Shown: positions 46,400-55,125, counted from the stretch's first letter. The stretch: DNA of 64,000 nucleotides from Achromobacter xylosoxidans (GCF_001457475.1 NZ_LN831029.1:2666001-2730000), one strand, 5' to 3'. The notes: a model not told the origin generated them from the letters alone. Program-made: numbers and translations.

Positions 46400-46723
46400 T
46401 TAGAGAGTGGGGGCGGGCGGCGCGGCCTCGGGGAGTTCGCGCGATTCGAGGCGATAGAGCCAAGCCAGCAATTCTGCCACCGCCACGTAGAGTTGGGGAG
46501 GAATATGCGCGTCCAGGTCCACCTGCATCAGCAGGCCGACGAGTTCACGCGATTCGTGCACGTACAGCCCGTTCTCTTCGGCGGCGCGCACGATGGTGTC
46601 GGCCAGCTGGCCGTAGCCCTTGGCCACCACCCGCGGGGCGGCGTCCTTGTCGTCATACGAGATGGCGACCGCGGCGTTGCGGTTGGCGTTGGGGCCCTGT
46701 TCGGGGGGCGGAGCGGTGCGCAT
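46400..46723 (-). CDS. FlhB C-terminal-domain-like protein
   Basis: 107 residues. From about residue 15 it aligns by eye with FlhB after its cleavage site: NAAVAISYDDKDAAPRVVAKGYG against THYAVALKYEEDKNGAPRVLAKGTG (both shortened: SYDDKDAAPRVVAKG), and both end with a PxxLYxAVAELLAW segment. It has no membrane part and no NPTH. Such FlhB-like proteins (FhlB) are known; their role is not settled, and a stand-in for cleaved FlhB-C is plausible. Overlaps the FliK-like gene by one base and precedes ycgR by 11. Confidence 0.88.
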   Translation of the reverse strand: MRTAPPPEQGPNANRNAAVAISYDDKDAAPRVVAKGYGQLADTIVRAAEENGLYVHESRELVGLLMQVDLDAHIPPQLYVAVAELLAWLYRLESRELPEAAPPAPTL

Positions 46724-48081
46724 CAGATATCCGCGGGTATGACGGGACGCGGGTCCACCACGTTCACCACCAGGTGGCTGAGCGTGAGGCCGGCAGCCAG
46801 CAGGCGTGAGCGCAGCTGGTCCGAGGAGTCGTTGATTTCGGCGGCGCTATGGGGCGCGACCAGTTGCAGCACGATCTGGTCGCCGGCCAGGTTCAAGCGC
46901 GCGTCCACCAGGCCCAGCCGCGGCAGATCGAGTTTCAGGCGGGTTGCCCAGGTGGACACCGCCGATTCCGGATCGCCGCCGTAGGGGTCGCGTTCCACCT
47001 CCCATTCCATCGGCGTGCCGGGCCAGGCCTCGCCTTGCCAGGTCAGGGCCTGGTTGGCGAGCACGTCCAGTTGCTGGCGCACCAGCAGGGTGAGGTCCTG
47101 GTGGATGCCGCTGACCGGCGTGCCGGGCGCCGGGGCATTGGTGTTGCCGGGCGCCGCGTTGGCGTCGCCGGCGCGGCCGCCGCCGGCCTGGGACTCGGCG
47201 CGCGGACGCGCGGTATCCGCGTCCGTGGGGACTCCGCTGCGAGTCAGCCGGGCCTGGGGTTCCTGCTGCAGCTGGGACGGGTTGCTGCGGCCAAAGACCA
47301 GGTCGGTCAGGTGCGATTCGTAGAACAGGCCGCTAGTCTGCAACGCGGCGCGTAACGCCTGGCCCAGGATCTTGGCCGACGGCGCGCCAGGAGCCAGGGT
47401 GGCGTGGGTCGTGGCTTCGGCGTTCCTGGCGCCGGTGGCGCCTTCGCCCGATCCGGCTGGGCGCGCGGGCCGGTTGGTGGACGGTGTCTCGGCGGCGGGG
47501 TCGGCACTGGCCGCGGCAGCCGCGGCCAGTGCCGCCGCGGTGGTGGGGGCAGGCGCGGGCGCTGCCGCCTGTCCGGCAGCGGGGGCGGCCGTGGGTTGTC
47601 CGGGGGCTCCCGGCTGGCTGGCGGGTTGGCCGGCCTGCTGGGCCGGCGCGCCGGGCGGTTGCGCAGAGGGGGGCGCCGTCCAGAGGGGGGCGCGGCCTTG
47701 CACGGCGGGCGCGGCTTCGGGGTACTGGGCCAGCAGGGCGAGGATCGCGCGTGCGGTGGTGCCGAGGGTGGTGGGCGCCGAGGCGGTGGTGTCGCTGCTG
47801 GTGACCAGGCCGCGCGCGGCCAGCGCCAGGGCGGCCGCGGTCTTGGCATCGATGACGGTGGCCGGGCGATCGCCGCGGGCGCCGCCGGTCTGGATGCCTT
47901 GCCGGGGGTCGCGATTGGAGCCGTCGGCCGAGCCGGGCTTGTCCAGGTTGCCTGGCTGGCTGACCGCATCCGGCCGCGCGCCGGACACCTGGTTGGCGCT
48001 GGCGGCGGACATCGTCGTGCCAAGCACGGCGTCCAACCGCTGCACTAGGACATTGCCGAGTGCCGCGGGACCTACGCTCAT
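46723..48081 (-). CDS. Second FliK-like protein (Flg_hook-type C-terminus)
   Basis: 452 residues. Residues about 1-230 are Ala/Pro/Thr/Gln-rich like a secreted ruler. The C-terminal part, from about residue 310, has the folded pattern WATRLKLDLPRLGLVDARLN and a closing LRSRLLAAGLTLSHLVVNV, resembling the Flg_hook domain of FliK. It differs from FliK at 38056-39426. Next to the FlhB-C-like gene, it recreates a FliK-FlhB pair. Its ATG overlaps the fliT stop (ATGA). Confidence 0.82.
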   Translation of the reverse strand: MSVGPAALGNVLVQRLDAVLGTTMSAASANQVSGARPDAVSQPGNLDKPGSADGSNRDPRQGIQTGGARGDRPATVIDAKTAAALALAARGLVTSSDTTASAPTTLGTTARAILALLAQYPEAAPAVQGRAPLWTAPPSAQPPGAPAQQAGQPASQPGAPGQPTAAPAAGQAAAPAPAPTTAAALAAAAAASADPAAETPSTNRPARPAGSGEGATGARNAEATTHATLAPGAPSAKILGQALRAALQTSGLFYESHLTDLVFGRSNPSQLQQEPQARLTRSGVPTDADTARPRAESQAGGGRAGDANAAPGNTNAPAPGTPVSGIHQDLTLLVRQQLDVLANQALTWQGEAWPGTPMEWEVERDPYGGDPESAVSTWATRLKLDLPRLGLVDARLNLAGDQIVLQLVAPHSAAEINDSSDQLRSRLLAAGLTLSHLVVNVVDPRPVIPADI

Positions 48082-48431
48082 GCTTCAGGCGCCTGGTAGC
48101 CGTAGGCCGAGAGCAGGGTCTGCTGGCGCTTCATGCGGCCCAGCAGTTCGCCCAGCCGGGCCAGTTGCGGCAGCGCCAGGTCACGCGTCATGGCGTCGTT
48201 TTCCAGGATGCGCACCAGCAGGTCGTATTTCATGGCGCGGCCGGCCTCATCCAGCGGCGCGGTCGGTTCCGCGATGCGCAGGCGTTCGACCAGCTCGCAG
48301 TATTGCTGCCCGTGGGCCATCGCCGTATCCCAGTCGCCGGCCTGGGCGGCCGTCAACATCTCGCCCGTGATGAGAGCGATCTCCTGGTAGTGTTCCAGAA
48401 TGGGGGATGAGTACTGGGTAAGGGACGTCAT
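48078..48431 (-). CDS. fliT: Flagellar chaperone FliT
   Basis: Chaperone of the filament cap FliD (and in enterics an FlhDC antagonist). 117 residues, all helical, with HGQQYCELVERLR and a C-terminal helix ending LLSAYGYQAPEA. Follows fliS by 48 bases. Confidence 0.85.
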   Translation of the reverse strand: MTSLTQYSSPILEHYQEIALITGEMLTAAQAGDWDTAMAHGQQYCELVERLRIAEPTAPLDEAGRAMKYDLLVRILENDAMTRDLALPQLARLGELLGRMKRQQTLLSAYGYQAPEA

Positions 48432-48479
48432 GGAAATCTCGGGCGTTCGATGGCTGGCTGGATTTGTGTTTCTGGGCCA

Positions 48480-48908
48480 TCAGGGCTGCGCTATGCCAGC
48501 CGGTCGGTCGATGGAGGTTTGCCAAGCCTCGGCCAGGTCCGCCAGCAGGCGGTCGGCGATATCGAGTTGCTCGGTATCCGCTTTCAGATTTGCCGTCAGC
48601 AAGGTGCGGACGATGTAATCGTAGAGCCGGGCGAGGTTGGCGGCGATGTCGCCGCCGGCCTCCATGTTCAACCCGGTCTTCAAGCCTTCATCGACGATCT
48701 TGATCGCTTTCGAGATAGCCGCGCCGCGCTCGGCGACCCGACCTTCCTGCAGGTGGATGCGCGCCTGCCCGATCGCTGCCCGGGCACCCAGGTACAGCAG
48801 GGTGATCAGCCGCTCGGGGCTCGCGCCCAGCACCTGGGTTTCCAGGCCGATATCGGCGTAGGAGCGGACGGATTGGGACCCTGTGGGGCGGCGGGCGGCG
48901 TAAGTCAT
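48480..48908 (-). CDS. fliS: Flagellin chaperone FliS
   Basis: Binds flagellin to prevent early polymerisation. 142 residues; conserved ASPERLITLLYLGAR, AISKAIKIVDEGLKTGLN and LYDYIVRTLLTANLKAD. Between fliD and fliT. Flagellin itself is not in the window. Confidence 0.97.
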   Translation of the reverse strand: MTYAARRPTGSQSVRSYADIGLETQVLGASPERLITLLYLGARAAIGQARIHLQEGRVAERGAAISKAIKIVDEGLKTGLNMEAGGDIAANLARLYDYIVRTLLTANLKADTEQLDIADRLLADLAEAWQTSIDRPAGIAQP

Positions 48909-48926
48909 TAATGCATCTTCTACAGG

Positions 48927-50318
48927 TTATTTGCTCGATTTGTTCATCGCCGCAAATTGTTGGGTCAGGTAGTTGGCGGTGGTCTGCATCTGCATGTAGA
49001 ACTTGTCCAGCGCCACGAAACGCGTGCGCATCTGGTCGATTTCCGCGTCGCTGGCGGCCTTGGCGCGCTTTTGCTGGGCGTCCAGGTCGCTCATCGTCTT
49101 GGCCAGGCCGTCGGTGCGCGTCTTCAGCGAACCGGTGCTGCCCAGCACGTCCTTGAAGGCGGCTTCGAAGTTCTTGGCCAGGCCGTGTTCGCCGGTCAGC
49201 AGCTTGGTGACGTCGGCGGGGTTGCCGGTCAGCGCCTTGTCCAGCTTGGTCTGGTCAAGCTTGAGCTGGCGCGTCTGCGGGTCGGTGGTGATGCCCAGGT
49301 CGGCCAGCGAGCGGACGGTGCCTTCGCCCAGCACGGCCTGCAGCGCGTTGGTCACGGACGACTGGATCGAGCGCGTGGTGCCGTCGCCGGTCAGCGGCTG
49401 GTTGGTGGCGGCCTTTGCGTCGAAGGCCGTCAGGTTCTTGATGGTCGTCTGCAGCGCGTTGTAGGTCTTGACGAAGTCCTGGATGGCCTTGTTGGCGACC
49501 GACGTGTCGGATTCGAGCTTGAGCGTGATCGGCTTGCCGGCCTCGGTTTTCTCGGTCAGGTTCAGCGTGACGCCGTCGATGGCCTTGGACACGTTGTTCG
49601 AACCGCTCTTGACCGTGATGCCGTTGATGACCACTTCGGCGTCTTCGGCCTTGGTGTTGGCCATGCCGGTGGTGGTGGTGCCGTCGGCGGCGGTGCTGAA
49701 GGACAGGATGTCCTTGAGCGACTGGTCGCCGGTGACGGTGATGTTCTTGACCGAGGCCTGGACGCCGGTGTCCTTGGCCGTCAGCATCAGGTAGTTGTTG
49801 CCGTTGCCGTCGTTGATGACGGTGGCGCGCAGGCCGGACTTGTCGTCGGCGTTGATGGCCTTGACGATGCCGTTGAGCGAGGTGTCGCCCTTCAGGTCGA
49901 TGGTGCGCTTGGTGCCGTCGGCCAGTTCGATCTCGAACGAGCCGGTGTCGCCGTGCTTGGCGGTGCGGTCGGCCACGGCGCCCGATTGCAGGCTCTGGGC
50001 ACGGGCCAGGTTGTTCACGGTGATGGTGTACTGGCCCGCGACGGCGCCCTCGGCGGCCACGGTGGCCGTCAAGGCGTTACCGCCGGTCACGCTGCCCTTG
50101 ATGGCAGCCATCGTCTCGGTCTTGCCCAGCACGCCGGCCGACTTCTGCAGGGCTTCCAGCGCGCTTTGCAACTGCGCGTAGGCGTCGATGCGGGTCTTGT
50201 AGCTTTCGGCGCGGGTGGTGTAGATCGAGAGCTTCTTATCCTCGGCGGTCTGCAGGTCGGACAGGATCTTTTCCAGGGGCAGACCGGAAACCGAACCGAG
50301 GTTAGTGATAGAGGCCAT
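48927..50318 (-). CDS. fliD: Flagellar filament cap protein FliD (HAP2)
   Basis: Pentameric cap that folds flagellin at the filament tip. 463 residues; N-terminal coiled coil with NLGSVSGLPLEKILSDLQ, middle beta domains, C-terminal coiled coil with RFVALDKFYMQMQTTANYL. The 144-base gap upstream contains a TTGGCGCCAA palindrome (50421-50430) and AAATATCGGGTG (50446-50457). Probably co-transcribed with flaG. Confidence 0.97.
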   Translation of the reverse strand: MASITNLGSVSGLPLEKILSDLQTAEDKKLSIYTTRAESYKTRIDAYAQLQSALEALQKSAGVLGKTETMAAIKGSVTGGNALTATVAAEGAVAGQYTITVNNLARAQSLQSGAVADRTAKHGDTGSFEIELADGTKRTIDLKGDTSLNGIVKAINADDKSGLRATVINDGNGNNYLMLTAKDTGVQASVKNITVTGDQSLKDILSFSTAADGTTTTGMANTKAEDAEVVINGITVKSGSNNVSKAIDGVTLNLTEKTEAGKPITLKLESDTSVANKAIQDFVKTYNALQTTIKNLTAFDAKAATNQPLTGDGTTRSIQSSVTNALQAVLGEGTVRSLADLGITTDPQTRQLKLDQTKLDKALTGNPADVTKLLTGEHGLAKNFEAAFKDVLGSTGSLKTRTDGLAKTMSDLDAQQKRAKAASDAEIDQMRTRFVALDKFYMQMQTTANYLTQQFAAMNKSSK

Positions 50319-50462
50319 GTGAAATTCCTTCCTAGCGATGCGATTCTGTCAAAAATAGGGTGCCGGCGATTGGCCGGGTAAGGGCATAAGGCGGGCCTAA
50401 TTCGATGCTTCCATCATCGATTGGCGCCAAAACGGGCACAGCAGAAAATATCGGGTGCCATA

Positions 50463-50840
50463 TCAAGCCGTGGTTTTGATGCCGTTTCCTTGCATGTTGA
50501 CGATCATTTTGGCGATCTTCAGTACGGCTTCACTCGGGATGGTGCGTATGACGTCCCCTGATTCGGCGTCAACCACGGACACCACCACCTGGTGCACGTC
50601 GGGGTCGACCTCGAACTGCAGCTGGGTGGACCAGGCCTTCATTTGCTCGTTGATTTCATCGAGCGCCTTTTCCAGGGGCAGCTTCTGGGAAGTCGACTGC
50701 TCCGACGTGGCGGTGTCGGCGCCGCCGCTCTGGCTGCTGGCGACCGGCGGCGCGACGGTGACCGACGGATCGACGGCGACCGGCACGGGCGCGACCGGCG
50801 TCGGCGCGAACGTAGCGGGGGCTAAGGGGGTTACGGCCAT
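50463..50840 (-). CDS. flaG: FlaG family protein
   Basis: Small protein often found next to fliD and linked to filament length. 125 residues: Pro/Val/Ala-rich N-terminus, then the FlaG domain (about 60-125) with LQFEVDPDVHQVVVSVVDAE and GDVIRTIPSEAVLKIAKMI. I start at the ATG at 50840, which has GGAG 5 bases upstream; a GTG six bases earlier is possible. A sigma-28-type promoter lies about 70 bases upstream. Confidence 0.92.
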   Translation of the reverse strand: MAVTPLAPATFAPTPVAPVPVAVDPSVTVAPPVASSQSGGADTATSEQSTSQKLPLEKALDEINEQMKAWSTQLQFEVDPDVHQVVVSVVDAESGDVIRTIPSEAVLKIAKMIVNMQGNGIKTTA

Positions 50841-50906
50841 GATCACTCCAACGGCGATGTGGGCGTCTCGGAGGAACGCGCTGTTTTCAGGGAATTCTCA
50901 GCTACG

Positions 50907-50933
50907 ATTACGGCAGTCCCGCAGGGAACTTTA
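50907..50933 (-). promoter_or_regulatory. Sigma-28-type promoter for flaG-fliD-fliS-fliT
   Basis: On the minus strand: TAAAGTTC, 11-base spacer, GCCGTAAT. 7/8 in the -35 and good agreement in the first half of the -10, with exact spacing. Same TAAAGTTC -35 as at flgM. Confidence 0.7.
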
Positions 50934-50983
50934 GGCCCGGGCGCGGACGGATGTTTCATGTGCTAACAAGTTGGGATCGGGCA

Positions 50984-51721
50984 ATGAGTGTCAAGACGGC
51001 GTTGCGAGTCATAGAAATCATCGAAACCTACGCCCGGGAGAAGCGCGCATTGCCCCTGTCGGAACTGGCCCGGCTGCTGGACGTGCCGGTATCCAGCTGC
51101 CTGGCGCTGATCCGCACCCTGACCGGGCTGGGCTATCTCTATGAAACCGGCCGCCGCCAGGGGTACTACCCGACCGGCCGCCTGCTGGCGATGGCGCAGC
51201 GCATCGCCCGCGCCGATCCGGTGCTGGACCGGGTCTACCCCAGCCTGGTCGAGCTGCGCGACGCGACCCGCGAAACCGTCGTGTTCGCCAAGCTGGCGCA
51301 GGACGGCCGGGTGGTCTACCTGGATGTGCTGGACTCGCCCCATACGATCCGATACGCGCCGGTTGCCGGCGAGTTCAAGGACGTACACGCCAATTCGCTG
51401 GGAAAAGCGCTCATGTCGCTGATGGACGAGCCGGCCCGCGACGCGCTCCTGGCGGCCACGCCGCTGACGCGCTACAACGAGCGCACGCTGGTCACCCGCG
51501 ACGCGGTATTGCAGGACATCGACCGGTCGCGCCAGCGCGGCTGGTTCATGAACAGCGGCGAGTCGATTCCCGACGTCGGCGCCATCGCCTGGCCGGTGAC
51601 GCTGTCGGGCGAGCACTACGCCATCTCGGTGGGCGGCCCGATCTACCGCATCGAGCCGTGCCAGGAGGAATACGCCCGCATTTTGCGTTCGGCCTGCACC
51701 GGGCTGGAACAGCAATCCTGA
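50984..51721 (+). CDS. IclR family transcriptional regulator
   Basis: 245 residues from the ATG at 50984 (an in-frame ATG 33 bases upstream is possible). N-terminal winged helix-turn-helix (about 18-75, LPLSELARLLDVPVSSCLAL) and a C-terminal effector domain with KLAQDGRVVYLDVLDSPHTI and the NSLGKALMS and VGAIAWPV segments of the IclR family. Convergent with the cupin-Bug-CaiB-acyl-CoA dehydrogenase operon, its likely target. Confidence 0.9.
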   Translation: MSVKTALRVIEIIETYAREKRALPLSELARLLDVPVSSCLALIRTLTGLGYLYETGRRQGYYPTGRLLAMAQRIARADPVLDRVYPSLVELRDATRETVVFAKLAQDGRVVYLDVLDSPHTIRYAPVAGEFKDVHANSLGKALMSLMDEPARDALLAATPLTRYNERTLVTRDAVLQDIDRSRQRGWFMNSGESIPDVGAIAWPVTLSGEHYAISVGGPIYRIEPCQEEYARILRSACTGLEQQS

Positions 51722-51758
51722 GCCCGGCCGTGGCCGGCCGGCGCGGACGGGCGCGGGT

Positions 51759-52925
51759 TCAATAGGACTTCGGCAGCCCCAGCACTTTTTCCGCGATGAA
51801 GCACATGATCAGCTGCGGGCTGACCGGCGCGATGCGCGGGATGAAGCTCTCGCGCAGCAGCCGTTCCACGTGGTATTCCTTGGCGTAGCCCATCCCGCCC
51901 AGCGTCATCACCGCCGTCTGGCAGGCGTTGTAGCCGGCCTCGGCCGCCAGGTACTTGGCGGCGTTGGCGGCCGGGCCGCAGGGCTGGCCGGCGTCGTACA
52001 GGCTGGCGGCCTTGAATACCATCAGGTCGGCGGCCTCCAACTGCATCCAGGCCTGCGCCAGGGGATGCTGGATGCCCTGGTTCTGGCCGATCGGCCGGCC
52101 GAACACCTTGCGCTCGCCGGCATAGCGCACCGCCCGCTCCAGGGCGGCGCGGCCGATGCCGACCGCCTCGGCGGCGATCAGGATGCGTTCCGGATTCAGG
52201 CCGTGCAGGATGTATTCGAAGCCGCGGCCTTCCTCGCCGATGCGGTCGGCGACCGGAATCCGCAGGCCGTCGATGAACAGCATGTTCGAGTCCACCGCCT
52301 TGCGGCCCATCTTCTCGATCTCGCGCACCTCGACCTTGGCCCGGTCCAGGTCCGTATAGAACAGCGACAGCCCCTGGGTGGGCTTGGCCACGTCCGCCAG
52401 CGGCGTGGTGCGCGCCAGCAGCAGCATCTTGTCGGCCACCTGGGCGGTCGAGATCCAGATCTTGCGGCCATGCACCACGTATTCGTCGCCCTGGCGTACG
52501 GCGCGGGTGCCGAGTTTGGTGGTGTCCAGGCCGGCATCGGGCTCGGTCACGGCGAAGCAGGCCTTCTCGCGGCCCGAGATCAGCGGCGGCAACCAGCGGG
52601 CGCGCTGCTCGTCATTGCCGAACACCACCACCGGGTTCAGGCCGAAGATGTTCATGTGCACGGCCGAGGCGCCGGTGAAGCCGGCGCCCGAGGCGGCAAT
52701 GGTCTGCATCATCAGGGCGGCCTCGGTCATGCCCAGGCCGGCGCCGCCGTGCTCCTGCGGCATGGCGATGCCGAGCCAGCCGTCGCGCGCCAGGTCGGCG
52801 TGCAGCGGCTCGGGGAAACCGCCCTCGCGGTCGCGTTCCAGCCAGTAGTCGTCGGGATAGCGTTCGCAGATGCGCGACACGGCGTCGCGCAGGGCCAGTT
52901 GGTCGGGGGTGAATTCGAAGTCCAT
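51759..52925 (-). CDS. Acyl-CoA dehydrogenase family protein
   Basis: FAD-dependent dehydrogenation of an acyl-CoA. About 388 residues with the three-domain ACAD pattern: CFAVTEPDAGLDTTKL and WISTAQVADKML of the FAD site, and RKVFGRPIGQNQGIQH. At the usual catalytic Glu position near the C-terminus (YEGT in many ACADs) this protein reads RIAPVSPQL, while a Glu sits at about residue 246 in LNPERILIA, the alternative base position of LCAD/IVD-type enzymes. Last gene of its operon; start overlaps the CaiB stop by one base. Confidence 0.92.
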   Translation of the reverse strand: MDFEFTPDQLALRDAVSRICERYPDDYWLERDREGGFPEPLHADLARDGWLGIAMPQEHGGAGLGMTEAALMMQTIAASGAGFTGASAVHMNIFGLNPVVVFGNDEQRARWLPPLISGREKACFAVTEPDAGLDTTKLGTRAVRQGDEYVVHGRKIWISTAQVADKMLLLARTTPLADVAKPTQGLSLFYTDLDRAKVEVREIEKMGRKAVDSNMLFIDGLRIPVADRIGEEGRGFEYILHGLNPERILIAAEAVGIGRAALERAVRYAGERKVFGRPIGQNQGIQHPLAQAWMQLEAADLMVFKAASLYDAGQPCGPAANAAKYLAAEAGYNACQTAVMTLGGMGYAKEYHVERLLRESFIPRIAPVSPQLIMCFIAEKVLGLPKSY

Positions 52926-54157
52926 CAGTGGGTTCCGTCCTGGGTGATGCGATGGGAGAAGAGGGCGTCGATGGCCGCGTCGTCGTAGCCGGCCTCGGCC
53001 AGCACTTCGCGGCTGTGCTGGCCCAGCGTGGGCGCCGGGCGGCGGATGGCGGTCGGCGTGCCCTGGTAGCGGCCAAGGGGGGCGGGGGTGCGCAGGCGGC
53101 CTTCGGTGGGGTGGTCCTGCTGCTGCACGAAGCCGGTGGCCGCCAGGTGTTCGTCCCCCAGCAGGTCGTCGACCGTGTAGAGCTGCGAGGCGGGGATGTC
53201 GGCTTGCGCCAGGTCCCGCAGCCAGTCCTGGCTGGGACGGGCGCGGATCACGTCGGCGACGAAGGCGTAGACCTCGTCGATGTGCGCCGCGCGCGCGCCG
53301 TGGGTGTGGAAGCGCGGGTCCTGGCCGAGTTCGGGCTGGCCGATCAAGGCAAAGAAATTGCGCCAGTGCTTGTCGTTGTAGATCAGCAGGCAGATGTAGC
53401 CGTCGGCCGTGGCGTACGGGCGGCGGTGTGGCGCCAGCAGCCGCGCATAGCCGGTGGGCCCCAGCGGCGGCTCGAAGGTCGCGCCGCCCAGATGGTCGCC
53501 CAGCACCAGGTGGGCCATGCCTTCGAACATGGGGATTTCAACCTGTTGGCCCTGGCCGCTGGCGCGGGCGTGAATGACCGCCGAGACCAGGGCGATGCCC
53601 ACGTGCAGGCCCACCGCGCGGTCCGCCAGCGTCAGCGGCGCATAGCGCGGCACGTCGCCGCTTTGCTGCGCGGACAGCGCGGCGATGCCGGTCTGGCCCT
53701 GGATCAGGTCGTCGTAGGCCGGGCGGCCGGCATAGGGGCCGGTCTCGCCGAAGCCGTAGGCGCCCAGGTAGACGATGCGCGGATTGCGCGCGGCCACCGC
53801 CTCGTACGACAGGCCCAGGCGCGCCATGGCCTGGGGGCGGATGTTGTAGAGCAGGGCGTCGCAGCTCTCGGCCAGCCGCAGGCAGGCCTCGCGGCCCTCG
53901 GGCGTCTTCAGGTCCAGTACCACCGACCGCTTGTTGCGGTTCAGGTGCAGGTACAGGTGCCCCATGCCCGGGTTGCGCATGGGGCCGACGGCGCGCATGT
54001 TGTCACCCGCCGGCGACTCCACCTTGATGACGTCCGCGCCCAGGTCGGCCAGCACCTGGGTGGCGTAGGGACCCATCACGACCGAGCTCAGGTCCAGGAT
54101 GCGCACGCCGGCGAGGGGGCCGGCGGCCTGCGGGGGGGCTGCGTGGGGCATCGTCAT
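52925..54157 (-). CDS. CaiB/BaiF family CoA-transferase
   Basis: Class III CoA-transferase moving CoA onto a carboxylic acid. 410 residues; N-terminal GVRILDLSSVVMGPYATQ and DLGADVIKVESPAGD, and the likely catalytic Asp at about residue 179 in LTLADRAVGL. The ATG at 54157 overlaps the stop of the Bug gene (ATGA). With the neighbouring dehydrogenase it suggests activation and oxidation of an imported acid. Confidence 0.92.
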   Translation of the reverse strand: MTMPHAAPPQAAGPLAGVRILDLSSVVMGPYATQVLADLGADVIKVESPAGDNMRAVGPMRNPGMGHLYLHLNRNKRSVVLDLKTPEGREACLRLAESCDALLYNIRPQAMARLGLSYEAVAARNPRIVYLGAYGFGETGPYAGRPAYDDLIQGQTGIAALSAQQSGDVPRYAPLTLADRAVGLHVGIALVSAVIHARASGQGQQVEIPMFEGMAHLVLGDHLGGATFEPPLGPTGYARLLAPHRRPYATADGYICLLIYNDKHWRNFFALIGQPELGQDPRFHTHGARAAHIDEVYAFVADVIRARPSQDWLRDLAQADIPASQLYTVDDLLGDEHLAATGFVQQQDHPTEGRLRTPAPLGRYQGTPTAIRRPAPTLGQHSREVLAEAGYDDAAIDALFSHRITQDGTH

Positions 54158-55125
54158 TGCTGCTCGATCCCCGCGTCGCGGATCAGCTTGCCCCACAGGT
54201 CGCGCTGTTCGCTGACGAACTGCGCGAAGGCCTCGGGCGAACTGGAGAAGGCGTCAAAGCCCAGGCCGGCCAGGCGCTTGCGCACGTCGGGCTTGGCCAC
54301 CACCTGCTTGATGGCGTCGTTGAGCCTGGCCACCACTTCGGGCGGCATGCCGGCCGGACCGAAGTAGCCGTTCCAGGAATTCAGGTCGAAATCCTGCACG
54401 CCCGACTCCGCCATGGACGGCAGGTCCGGCACGATGGCGCTGCGCTCGGCGGTGGACACCGCCAGCGCCCGCAACTGGCCCGACTGCACGAACGGCAGGC
54501 CGGATGCCAGGTCGGTGAACATGAAGTCGACCTGGCCCCCGACCACGTCGGTCAGGCCTTGCGGCGTGCCCTTGTAGGGCACGTGCAGGATGTCGATCCT
54601 GGCGCGGTTGGCCAGCGTGGCGCCGGCCACGATGCCGGTGCTGTTGCCGCTGGCGTAGGTGATGCGGCCCGGGTGCTGGCGCGCATCGGCCACCAGGTCG
54701 GCCACGGTCTTCCAGGGCCGCTTGGGGTTGACCACCAGGATGAAGGGCAGGTTGCCGCCGCGCGCGATGGGCGTGAAGTCCTTGACCGGGTCGTAGGGAA
54801 TGTTCTTCATCAGCCAGGGCGCGGCCGAGTGCGAGGTGTTGGTGGTGACGAACAGCGTGTAGCCGTCCGGCTTGGCGCGCGCGACGTAGCTGGCGGCGAT
54901 GGTGGCGTTGGCGCCGGGCTTGTTCTCAACCACGATCTGCTGTCCCAGGATGGTCGACAGCTCGGCGCCAAAGATGCGCCCGACGGCGTCGGTGCCCGAG
55001 CCGGCCGGGAACGGCACGATCAGCGTGATGGGTTTGTTCGGATAGTCCGCGGCATGGGCAGCGGGCAAGGCCAGCAGGCTGGCGCCGCCGAGCAGGGCGG
55101 CGCGCAACAGGCGGTGAAGTTGCAT
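54154..55125 (-). CDS. Bug family tripartite tricarboxylate transporter-type solute-binding protein
   Basis: Periplasmic binding protein with a Sec signal (about 1-25, ending LPAAHA) and the Bug signature YPNKPITLIVPFPAGSGTD, GQQIVVENKPGANATIAA and VPYKGTPQGLTDVVGGQVD (each under 20 residues). 323 residues. Bug proteins are greatly expanded in Bordetella and Achromobacter and are often present without their TctAB membrane partners, as here. Ligand not inferable. Confidence 0.95.
   Translation of the reverse strand: MQLHRLLRAALLGGASLLALPAAHAADYPNKPITLIVPFPAGSGTDAVGRIFGAELSTILGQQIVVENKPGANATIAASYVARAKPDGYTLFVTTNTSHSAAPWLMKNIPYDPVKDFTPIARGGNLPFILVVNPKRPWKTVADLVADARQHPGRITYASGNSTGIVAGATLANRARIDILHVPYKGTPQGLTDVVGGQVDFMFTDLASGLPFVQSGQLRALAVSTAERSAIVPDLPSMAESGVQDFDLNSWNGYFGPAGMPPEVVARLNDAIKQVVAKPDVRKRLAGLGFDAFSSSPEAFAQFVSEQRDLWGKLIRDAGIEQQ

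Noticed and set aside
46400..46723. FlhB pseudogene fragment
   Set aside because: The frame is intact, has tight coupling with neighbours and matches the known class of stand-alone FlhB-C-like proteins; a full flhB exists at 6353-7507.
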